From contig CM059194.1 of NCBI GenBank assembly GCA_030323885.1, forward strand, positions 29,050,363-29,114,362: 64,000 nt of DNA, in the 5' to 3' direction. The translations under genes and the position numbers were made by a program. The notes beneath the pieces were generated by a model, which ran no database searches, was not told where the DNA came from, and saw only the letters and a list, made by a program, of their open reading frames with translations. Below, in pieces: positions 40,834-53,300 of the stretch (the stretch's first letter is position 1; each line of letters begins with the position of its first letter). This DNA comes from Branchipolynoe longqiensis. Lineage: Eukaryota > Annelida > Polychaeta > Phyllodocida > Polynoidae.

Positions 40834-43800
40834 GTGAGTACAAAGAACGCCGCTGTCGTCTGCTGCTGCTAAATGTCATCTGGGATGAGATTTAACTTAA
40901 AAACCACGCATCCTTTTTCACTGAAAGTTATTGTATTAACCGAAAGAGTAAGACTTTTGTGTTAATTTCAGGGTCCGTATGGGGCCTGAAAAGTCTTGAA
41001 TTCCATTAAACTGTCCCCACTGACCCTCAACCCGGCCTGTCCCGCCTGTCATCATTACCGAGCCGTCAAGACCTAGTAAGGAAGGAACCATGGTAATCGA
41101 GTCTCTGCCAGGTCTCTCACTACTCACAGCTTTGGACTGTGTGTTTGGCCCTGGTCGTCCACCCTTAGCACGCCCTGTCCCGCTTGTCATCATTCCCTAG
41201 CCGTTAAGACCTGGTAAGGAGGGAACCATGGTAACTGAGTCTTTACCAGGTCTCTCACTACTCACAGCTACCGACCGTGTGTTTGGCCCTGGTCATCAAT
41301 CCTCAGCCCGCCCTGTCCTGCTTGTCATCATTCCCTAGCCGTTAAGACCTAGTAAGGAGGGAACCATGGTAACTGAGTCTCTGCCAGGTCTCTCACTACT
41401 CACAGCTACGGACTGTGTGTTTGGCCCTGGTCATCCGCCCTCAGCCCGCCCTCTCCCGCCTGTCATCATTACCGAAGACCTAGTAAGGAGGGAACCATGG
41501 TAACCAGGTCTCCTCCAGATCTCTCACTACTCACAGCTGTGGACCGGAAGTGATTGTTAACAAGTGGTAAGGCCATGAGTTTGGCCCTAGTTGTCCACCT
41601 TAGTTCGCCCTGCCACACCTGTTATCATTTCCCAAACCATGAAGACTTAGTAAGGAGGAAACCATTGTAACTGAGTCTCTGCCAGGTCTTTCAATATTCA
41701 CGGTTATGGACCGGAAGTGCTTGTTAGTCAGTGGTGAGGCCGTATGTTTGGCCTTAGTCGCCCACCCTTAGACCGATTTTAATATAGAGATGTTATTTAG
41801 TGGAATGAAATGACATAAAGCTTGAAAAGGTACCGCCTGTCATCATTACCTGAGCCGTGAAGACCTAGTAAGGAGGGAACCATGGTAACCATGGTAACAC
41901 AGTTTCTGCCTGGTCTCTCAATGGCAGAAACTAAAAACGATCGGACTGCAGCCATAAGTGTTCACAGATAGCTCAACAAACAAAATTCAGAATAAAAAGC
42001 ATTGCGTACCTCCAACTGGTTTCTCTGCACCCTTCATTTTCAGAGAACACTATGAAAATATGAAAACTCTGTTGTGCCCTCTCCCATACCCTACCACACA
42101 AACACACGCACAGAGTTGGACCCAGCCACTTCACTACTGTATTTACCAATGTTCCAAAACACCATTGCTAAGGCTGGTTTGTGTGTTGTCATAGGAGGAT
42201 GGGTACCGACTTGTGCCAGTGTGCACGCATGGCAATTTTATAGTGCTGTCCCACTGGGAGACCAGGCTGCCGGCACAATGACCCGATGTCACATTATCCT
42301 GACACTGTGCTAACCAGTCCTTGTCCTATCCTATTAATACCAAGTGCCAGGCTAGGTAGCGACAAGTATCAATTTAATAAGTCATTGGTTTGACTCGGCT
42401 GGGATTCAAACTCTTGACCTTCCATACAAGACGCCTGCGCTCGACTGATTCGGCCACTGCGTCTGGTGCTACTAACGCTGGAAAACCACTGTTTTGGCTC
42501 TGGTGTTCCTATTCAGGTGAATAAATTCGTGAACACAAAAAAGAACCCACAACAACAATAAAACACAACAACAATAACAACCACAAGACAAGCAGAGGTA
42601 GAATATCCTGGGGGTTAATATTGGGTAACAAAGAACACTCAGTTCTGGCAGTAAAACGCCGAACGCTAACTGGTCCCCGAGTGTTGCGCTTTTTCCCTCT
42701 AATGATAATCTACAAGGTTGGAGAGCTAAACTAATATGGGATAAACAAAAATATACTACAAGTAGTCTACCACATTCTAAGACAGCCAGACACCTTATGT
42801 GTTCTCCAATTATAAGTACTGTAGTGTTTGTGTACTAACAATGTTCTGGGTTTATTTTTGTTTCGGGGGCGGGGGGGGGGGTTCTGTTTTTGTGGAGGTT
42901 GTTTTCTAGGGGGGCGGGGGACGGACTTTGGAGAACCACACATATGTATTAAGGAAGCTGTATCAGTGTATGGTGAAAATAATCCCCTGCATACTGATAA
43001 TTTGTCCCTGAAAATAGATGAAGATTTATAACGCTTTAAAATATCAAATAAATTGTAAAAAGGTTTGTAGATGTCTGGCCTGGCTTATGCTTAGAATACA
43101 CTTGACGAGGTTGGTTGGTTGGTTGTTGGGGAGTTTTACGTCCTGGCAACATTTAAGGCCATATCAGGATGGGTGCCGACTTGTAACAGTGCACACTCAT
43201 TATAGTGCTGCCCCGCTGGGAGACCAGGCTGCCAACACCATAACCTGATATCCCACTCAGTCATATTATCCTGACACTGCACCAACCAGCCCTTGCTCGA
43301 TCCTAATTATGCCAAGCGCCTGGCTAGGAAGCGACAAGTATAAATTGTTAAGTCATTGGTTTGACTGAACCGGTTGGCTCAGGATCAGGATAATTTGATT
43401 GAGTGGGATATCAGGTGAGGGTGCTGGCAGCCTGGTCTCCCAGTAGGGCAGCACTATAAAGTCATCATGAGTGTGCACTGTCACAAATCGTTACCCATCC
43501 TGATATGACCTTAGATGTTGCCAGGACGTAAAACTCCAATAACCAAACTCTAAAATAAGATGACAAAGGCAACTTACAGTAGATGGTGTAGAGGAAGTAA
43601 GATATGAGTTATGCTTTCAATGCTGACTGAGACCCCTCGTTTGGACTTGGCTGGGAGTGGTCGTCACACCCTGCTGATAGCAGCACGCCTGTCGGACATT
43701 CCACGGACACAACAAAAAAAGAGAGAGAAAAGGGAAACCAACAACAAAAGGGACAGGAAAGTGCACACAACTGAGATGAAGAGGCGATGTTGTGTAAAGT

Positions 43801-46800
43801 AAATGCTCCGAGGGTCAGAGTTCATCCAGCCATCATATTCACCGGTGTGCTCCTATGGTCCGTAAAGTGTCTTTTTATGGTCATGTACATTTTTTTTTTT
43901 TCTCTCTGAAGATTGATACTGCCTATTATGGATAAGTATGAATAGACTTGTTTTCACCATTAGACAGTTTGTCAATAGAAAGCCTGAGCCCCTACACTTT
44001 TACCGACCCAAGGGATTTTTAACCTCCTACACCACATAGACATGGTATGAGAGCAACTGGCCTTTGATAACGCTGTAAGTTACACACAGCGGTGGAGTAA
44101 GTTACGCAAATTGGCAGAGGTGGGGGGAACATGGAATTGAACCACCGACCTTCAGATTAGGAGTCCGACCTAGAAAAATGTCAAACACTCTAACCACTCT
44201 GCCACAGAGAACACCCCGAGAAATTCAGTAAAATAGTCGGTGAACTGCTAAGCCCTCAGTCACACTATGACTTGGGACCACTTTACGACCAAAAGCCGCC
44301 GATCTCCTTGCAACCAAAGCGAAAAAAGGTGTAAAAAATAATGGTCGGCGATAAATCGCAAGCACTGAGAATGGTCGGTGGGCAGTCGCAAGCACTGAAG
44401 ATGGTCGGTGACCAAAACGATCGGAAGGAGGTTTTTGGTGCAGCATCTGCAAAATAGTCACCCCGAGGTCACCAACCGGTCGCTGGCGACTTTGGGATCA
44501 TCCATTTTTGATGGTCACAAAGTGGTCGCAACTGATCGCAAGTGTAGTCTGACTGGCAACCACCAAAATGGCTAAGCCGTGTGGTAGGTTGGGAGTTTGA
44601 ATCCCACCCGAGTCAAACCAATGACTTATCAAATTGATACTTGTGGCTACCTAGCCTGGCGCTTAGCATTAATAGGCAAGGACTGGGTAGCACAGTGTCA
44701 GGATATTGTGATTATGGGGTATTGGGTCATGGTGCCGGTGGCCTAGTTTCCCAGTGAGGCAGTACTATAAAGTCACCATGAGTGCGCACTGTCACATGTC
44801 GGTACCCATCCTGATATGTCCTTAGATGTTGCTAGGACGTACAACAACAACACACACACAGGCACACCTTATGGCCCTGGATTCTGCAGTTATGTAAATA
44901 CCCCTTTGTACCAGGGACAGGGCACTTTGCATACACGGACGTGAATCACCGAGGTAATGTCGTCTGCTTTTCTTCGAAGCAATTAAAACCCAAGGGGCTA
45001 TTGTTAACGATTTCTTTTTTTATGTACACAACGCATATAATTTGTCCCCCACCCCCATTTGTCCACCACGCCATTCCTGCATGTGTTATTGTAGTCTGCT
45101 TTAGAGTATGTTTTAAAGGATTTTTTTAATTTTGAAAAAATGTGTTAACGGGGAAAAGGGAGGGACAGCAATCCTGCATGAGTTCTGCGTGATGTTCTCT
45201 TTAGGCCGTCTCGGGTAACTAACTTCCCAAACAAGGTTGATTTGTTGTTGGGAGTTTTACGTCCTGTCAACATCTAAGGTTATGTGAGGTATAAACTACT
45301 TATGCAAATATTATTCATGCATGTAATTATCCTGATTCTTATTAGTATTGTTCTATTAGGAACCAAAACAATGAGTTTTCTGCAATATAGGTAGCAATGA
45401 GTTGAGCGTCCACCTCCCCATTTTGGTAGGTCGTGGGACTTGAACCCAGGTTTAAAAAAACTCTGGTTGAATCAAACCCAATGAATTAAAAATTGATGCT
45501 TGTCGTTACCTTTTTTTCCTTTTTCTTTCTTGAAGATTTATACTGCCTATCATGGATAAGTCTGAATAGGCTTGTTTTCACCATTAGATAGTTTGTCGAT
45601 AGAAAGCCCGAGCCTACACTTTTACCGACCCAAGGGATTTTTAACCTCTCACACCACATAGACATGGTATGAAAGCAACTGCCCTTTGATGACGCTGTAA
45701 GTTATACACATCGGTGGAAATGCAAATTGGTATTGGTGGGGGCACAGGGAATCGAACCACCAACCTTCAGATTAGAAGTCTGACCTAGAAAAAAGTCAGA
45801 TACTCTAACCACTCCGCCACAGAGAACGCCAGCATTGCATTTGGCATTATTGTTTGTTTGTTTGTTTGTTGTTGTTTTACGTCCTAGCAACATCTAAGGT
45901 CATATCAGGACGGGGATTTTGGCATTAATAGAATAGAGCAAGGAGTAGTAGAATGACCACCAATTGTCCTCGGTTTAATCAATTAATGTACAACAACAAT
46001 AAAATTAAATAATTATTTCACATAGCTACGGTTGAGATTTCACACTTATGTTGTGGTTTGCATCTCTCGAAGATGTTAAATTGAATCCAGGGCTCTTCCA
46101 GTTGCGGGTAGTGGGTATGTGTGGGTGTGTTGAACAAGGTGCTGTGTTTGCTGCCGTACCTTTTGGTCAAAATAATAGAAATACATAACAATTTGGCATA
46201 AACACGGATGCACACATGCAATATAATGTTATAGTGAATATATTTAAGACAAAACTAACCATCGTTCAACATTTTGAGCTAAGAAACATACAATTCCACA
46301 CAGACAAATGCATACGGCCATTGAGTTGCCAATACACGTAGGGCAAAGCTTTGACTTTATCCAAAATTAATAGAAATACATAACAATTTGGCATAAACAT
46401 GGATGCATACTTGCAATATAAGGATCTGATTAATATATCGAAGACAAAACTAGCCATAGTTAAACATTTTGAGCTAAGAAACTTACAATTCCACATAAAA
46501 AAAATCAGTCATTTACTACATTGGCTATGGCTCTAATAGTAGTCTGAGTGACCAGATTTGTCTAAATCTAAATGGCATAAGATATGCTGATTAGATTGAT
46601 GTAAATACAATGCTGGATAACAGATTAACATTTAAATTTATTATATATATTTTTTTAGTTGGTATTCTATGTTTCAATCAAGAGCTTAAATGAGCTGAAA
46701 CTAGGAGATTTCATAGCAGCTGTCAGTATCTTAGCATTAGCCATGTGCTTCGCGCGGGTTTGTTTTTCTTCCACGCATCCCACAATGCACCGCGCCGCTG

Positions 46801-47312
46801 GAATGACGAACCCGTCTATTGTTTTGGTTTAGAAAATTTGATGTTTTCATCGGACTATGCAGCTTTAAGTGAGACCATTGAGTTATCCTCACGAGGTCAC
46901 GAGATTACCCCTAACGGATGGCGGCCGAACTACAGGTAGTCACCACATTGTGGTGTCGTCACGGCGCGTGGACGCTGAAGGGATTGGCTGGGTAGTGCTT
47001 GTATGGATGACGTCATCACTGATGTTGCCCACGTGGTCCAGTGGCCAGACAGGATGGCCGAATGAGTTGAGCATCCGTCTCCCGTTTTGGGACAATGTGG
47101 GATTCGAGCCCACGGGTTCAAATTAAACCCTGGTCGAGTCAAACCAATGACTTAAAAATTTATACTTGTCGCTTCTTAGCCTGGCGCTCGGCATTATTAT
47201 GATAGGGCAAGGACTGGTTGGCTCGGTGTCAGGATAATGTGAGTGAGTGGGATACCAGGTCATGGTGCTGGCGGCCTGGTCTCCCAGTGGGGCAGCACTA
47301 TAACGTTGCTAT

Positions 47313-47373
<61 letters not shown>

Positions 47374-50300
47374 CACGTGCGCGTGTGTGTGTGTTTACAG
47401 GACCCAAAACCTATTCTGAGGCCCCTCTCCCAGCCTCCTGTCCTTGACCACCACTATAAAATGTCATTAACTAATTGCATATGGGGGTATGTAATCGCAT
47501 TAGTATTTAAACACAGCATAGCTGGACTATCTGAGCACATATTCATCTTATCCGGCAACAGTAATTTTAGGGTATTGGGGGTAAAAGTTTGTTTGATGTT
47601 TTTGTCCTAATAAAATTAAAGATCACGCCGTGATGGAAACCAACTTGTGACAGTGCGCACACGTGGCAGCTTCATATTGCTGCCCCATCAGATACCATGT
47701 CAGCATCACCATTACACAATATCCTACTCAGTTATATTACCTTTGCCCTATCCTGCCGAGCGTCAGGCGAAGTGACAATGTTTATAAATTTTGAAAGTCT
47801 TTGCTCTGACTTAGCTTGGAATCGAAACCATGGCAATCTGGTCAGACCTGTGTGGTGCGCTGAACTCATTCCCTTCTGATATTTTGGGGATTTCTTTTAA
47901 TATATTTATTCAAATATAGAAACAGTGTTTATGTAGTGTCTTATTCTGTATGTAATGTATCCATGTATGTGTGTGTGTGTGGGGGGGGGGGGTATGTGTG
48001 TACACTTTGTTTAACGACCCCCACCCCCCAGCACAAAAAGTAGACATCGGCTATTGGGGGCTATGAATGGTTGTTGGTTGGTTGTTGGAGTGTGTGTGTA
48101 CACATGTACATATGGATGTACATATGGATGTACATATAGATGTACATATGGATATATATACATATATTGCAGTTCTCTTGGTATCCGTCCATTTGGGTGA
48201 GCTGGATGTTGACGCACACTCAGTGGGTCCCGGCTTGGCACCTGGGAGCATAATGATGGTGCCATGTGCCCGCAGACTGAGAGATGGACCCCGCGTTGGC
48301 ACAGACCAGCAGAGAAGGGGGGCAGGCACCAACCAACACAGGGCCAGATGAGGGGAGGCATGCCAGGCACGCACCAACCAACACAGGGCCAGACGAGGGG
48401 AAGCATGCCAGGCACGCACCAACCAACACAGGGCCAGATGAGGGGAGGCATGCCAGGCAGGCACCAAGCAACACAGGGCCAGATGAGGGGAAGCATGCCA
48501 GGCACGCACCAACCAACACAGGGCCAGACGAGGGGGGGCATGCCAGGCAGGCACCAACCAACAAATGGCCAGACAAGGGGAAGCATGCCTGGCAGGCACC
48601 AACCAACACAGGGCCAGACGAAGGGAGGCATGCCAGGAACGCACCAACCAACACAGGGCAGACATGGGGAGGCATGTCAGGCAGGCACCAACCAACACAG
48701 GGCCAGATGAGGGGAGGCATGCCAGGCAGGCACCAACCAACACAAGGGGCAGACGAGGGGAGGCATGCCAGGCACACACCAACCAACACAGGGCCAGAGG
48801 AGGGGGGGGGGGATGCCAGGCGCACCAACACACAGCACGGGGACCAGGCACACAACCAACAAGGCACAAGGGGGGATGCCAGGCATGCACCAACCAACAC
48901 AGGGCCAGACTAGGGGAGGCATGCCAGGCATGCACCAACCAACAGAGGGCCAGGCAAGGGGAGGCATGCCAGGCATGCACCAACCAACACAGGGCCAGAC
49001 TAGGGGAGGCATGCCAGACACGCACCAACCAGCACAGGGCCAGACGAGGGGAAGCATGCCAGGCAGGCACCAACCAACACAGGGCCAGATGAGGGGAGGC
49101 ATGCCAGGCAGGCACCAACCAACAAATGGCCAGACAAGGGGAAGCATGCCAGGCAGGCACCAACCAACACAGGGCCAGATGAGGGGAGGCATGCCAGGCA
49201 GGCACCAACCAACACAAGGGGCAGATGAGGGGAGGCATGCCAGGCACACACCAACCAACACAGGGCCAGATGAGGGGAGGCATGCCAGGCATGCACCAAC
49301 CAACACAGGGCCAGACTAGGGGAGGCATGCCAGGCACGCACCAACCAACACAGGGCCAGGCGAGGGGAGGCATGCCAGGCAGGCACCAACCAACACAGGG
49401 CCAGATGAGGGGAGGCAGCCAGCAGGCACCAACCAACAAATGGCCAGACAAGGGGAAGCATGCCAGGCAGGCACCAACCAACACAGGGCCAGATGAGGGA
49501 GGCATGCCAGGCAGGCACCAACCAACAAATGGCCAGACAGGGGAGCATGCCAGGCAGGCACCAACCAACAGGCCAGATGAGGGGAAGCAGCAGGGACGCA
49601 CCAACCAACACAGGGCCAGATGAGGGGGGGGGGGGGCATGCCAGGCAGGCACCAACCAACACAGGGCCAGATGAGGGGAGGCATGCCAGGCATGCACCAA
49701 CCAACACAGGGCCAGACTAGGGGAGGCATGCCAGGCACGCACCAACCAACAGAGGGCCAGGCGAGGAGGGCATGCCAGGCATGCACCAACCAACACAGGG
49801 CCAGACTAGGGGAGGCATGCCAGACACGCACCAAACAGCACAGGGCCAGACGAGGGAAAGCATGCCAGGCAGGCACCAACCAACACAGGGCCAGATGAGG
49901 GGAGGCATGCCAGGCATGCACCAACCAACACAGGGCCAGATGAGAGGAGGCATGCCAGCCAGGCACCAACCAACACAGGGCTAGATGAGGGGAGGCATGC
50001 CAGGCACGCACCAACCAAAACAGGGCCAGACTAGGGGAGGCATGCCAGGCACGCACCAACCAACACAGGGTCAGATGAGGGGAGGCATGCCAGGCATGCA
50101 CCAACCAACACAGGGCCAGATGAGCGGAGGCATGCCAGGCAGGCACCAACCAACACAGGGCCAGACTAGCGGAGGCATGCCAAGCACACACCAACCAACA
50201 CAGGGCCTGACGAGGGGAGGCATGCCAGGCAGGCACCGACCAACACAGGCCAGACTAGGGGAGGCATGCCAGGCACGCAAAAACCAACACAGGGCCAGAT

Positions 50301-53300
50301 GAGGGGAAGCATGCCAGGCAGGCACCAACCAACACAGGGCCAGACTAGGGGAGGCATGCCAGGCAGGCACCAACCAACACAGGGTACGACAAGGGGAGGC
50401 ATGCCAGGCACGCATGAACCAACACAGGGCCAGACGAGGGGTGGCAAGCCAGGCACGCATGAACCAACACAGGGCCAGACGAGGGGAGGCATGCCAGGCA
50501 CGTACCAACCAACACAGGGCCAGACGAGGGGAGACATGCCAGGCATGCACCAACAAACACAAGCCCAGACGAGGGGAGGCATGCCAGGCACCAACCAACA
50601 CAGGGCCAGATGAGGGGAGGCATGCCAGGCACGCACCAACCAACACAGGGCCAGACGAGGGGAGGCATGCCAGGCACGTACCAACCAACACAGGCCAGAC
50701 ATGGGGAGGCATGTCAGGCAGGCACCAACCAACACAGGGCCAGACGAGGGGAGGCATGCCAGGCACGCACCAACAAACACAGGGCCAGATGAGGGGAGGC
50801 ATGCCAGGCACGCACCAACCAACACAGGCCAGACATGGGGAGGCATGTCAGGCAGGCACCAACCAACACAGGGCCAGACGAGGGGAGGCATGCCAGGCAG
50901 GCACCAACCAACACAGGGCCAGACATGGGGAGGCATGCCAGGCACGCACCAACCAACACAGGGCCAGACGAGGGGAGGCATGCCAGGCAGGCAGGCAAAA
51001 ACCAACACAGGGCCAGACGAGCGGAGGCATGCCAGGCAGGCACCAACCAACAGAGGGCCAGATGAGGGGAGGCATGCCGGGGCGGCATGCCGGCCCAGGC
51101 AGGCACCAACAAACACAGGGCCAGACGAAGGAGTGGTAGGCCGGCATCAGAACCTCGCAGTTGGGGCGCACACCGAGGCGGGTGAAGGGTGCGGCGGTAC
51201 CGGCTTTTGGTTTGATTTAATGGGGTCTAAATCCTTATAACATGTCAGGTCATATGATGTGTGTAGTGCGCGCTAATGGTGAATTCATAGTGCTGCCTAA
51301 CTATGGACCAATGATTTGGAGTTTTACGTCCTAGAAACATCTCAGATCATATTAGGATGAGCATCGACTTGTGGCACTGACAGTGCATACTCAAGGTGAC
51401 TTTATAGTGCTGACACACTGGTATATAGTGCCACTCAGTCGTCCCATTACCCCAATATCACATTCAGCCACATTTATACCTGACACTGAACCAAGCACAG
51501 TGGCGTTTTTAAGGGGAGGGGGGGTTGCCTGGAATCCCCCCACCCCCACCCCCTCACATTTGTTGTTTAATGCAGAAATAAAATGAGTGAAATATGAATC
51601 TAAATATCACCATAATACACTGTTCTGATGCAATAACAAATAAAAGCAAATATTTGGGTGGGGGTGGGGGGGATTCCCCTAAGCCCCCTAGGTTTGTTTG
51701 TAAGCGCTGCTGGCGCTCACACCGTCTCACCAACATGAATTTGCTCACAGCTTCATCTGGAACCTCCCCCCCCCCCCCCTAAGTCACTGCTAGCTACTCC
51801 ACTTAAACAGTCCTTGCCATGTGCTAGTGATGTGATGCCGCGTGCCAGGTAAGGTATCGACAAGTATCAATGTTGTAAGTCCTTGGTTGACCTCGCCGGG
51901 GATAGATCCGGTGACATTCCACGCGGGAGGTGGACTCCTTCAGGCCTTGTTGACAATAGGCTGCCCTTGGAAGTGGGTTATGGGGTCGGGTGAGGGTGGG
52001 GGGGGGGGGGGAGGTCATATTGCAGTCAGGCCCATGTGGGTTCTGGTGAGGCTCCAAGTTGGCAGGTGTGTGGGGCTTGAACTTGTTGGCGATGCCAGAA
52101 ATAGCGGTGGTTCCCGACAGATTATCGAGTAGCATACGGCGGCCTTCATATGGAGGTTTTCTTTGTTTGGACTCTTTTTTTGTGGGGTTTGTTTTTTTAG
52201 TGGTGGTGGGCTATATTAATTGGTTAACTGCCACACGGTGACCAATCGGTAGAGCACAGGCCTCCCACGTGGGAGATCGGGAGTTCAATTTGCCGGTTGA
52301 GTCAAACCAATGACGTACAAAATTGATACTACCTAGCCTGGCGCTCGGCATTAACAGGATACGGCAAGGACTGGTTAGCTCGGTGTCAGGGTAATGTGAC
52401 TGAGTGGGATATTGGGTCATGATGCTGGCTGCCTAATTTCCCAGTGGGACAGCACTATAAAATTGCCATGAGAGCACACTGTCACAAGTCGGTACCCATC
52501 CTGATATGACTTTAGATGTTGCCAGGACATAAAATTCCAATAACCAACCAACCACCAATCAATCAAATTTAATTGTTTATCAACCTGCATTCCACTTTCT
52601 CTAGGTCTCAACATCATATTTATAAATCACAATGCCTACAGGTACGCTGCTACAGGAATGACATCATACTGCGACAGTGGGTGACAAAAGGTGGCGCCAC
52701 CTGCAACTTTTGTCACGTATCACGACACCGCTGACTTCACGCCTTGCGCATGTCGAGGGCCATGACGCATGCTCAGATGTGGTTACCGGATTGCACTTGG
52801 TTAGCACCACAAGATGCGACCAGTGCCCGATGACGTCACCATGACCCCCCCACCCCTACAAACAGACTGGATTATTCACATTTTAACAACAATAATAACC
52901 GATTGCTCCTTTTCCAGGTCGGACGTTACGAGGGAAGGCGTTTTACAATGTACACGGCAAAGTATACTGTGAAGAAGACTATTTGGTGAGTGTGAAGCTA
53001 ACTGGGTAAACTAGCAATGTGTTAAAGTCGCCAGCTATCCGCCGCGTGGAAAACAAACGAACTCGGGAATGCGCCGGCGGCGATTTGTATATTCGGGTGT
53101 AATCGATTATTCAACTCGGGTCACTCGAGCCACTGTTTTGTTTACACTCGGCGATTCGACGCTGATCGAGCTGCTACGTTAATATCGCTTGGAATTTAAG
53201 GTTAATTTAATTAAATTTCATTATTTTAGTATGTAATTCTGTTAAATATGATCGCATTCAATAGATTTCGGCGTAATCGGTCCCTAACACTGCCGGGCAC

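Larger units (their letters stand above)
45398..45955 (+). mobile_element. SINE-A, split by SINE-B and by a tail-only SINE-A
   Basis: Head and proximal body 45398-45507 (gagttgagcgtccacctccc ... gatgcttgtcgttacc). The body resumes at 45918 with tttggcattaatagaataga. Two insertions lie between. Confidence 0.7.

Noticed and set aside
48051..49796. 581-codon minus-strand open frame and many overlapping frames to 51240
   Set aside because: All come from the 45-bp minisatellite, whose unit is a multiple of three and lacks stops in several frames. The block lies in an intron of the LIM gene.
48290..51130. CRISPR-like array
   Set aside because: Repeats are contiguous with no unique spacers, and the context is eukaryotic.
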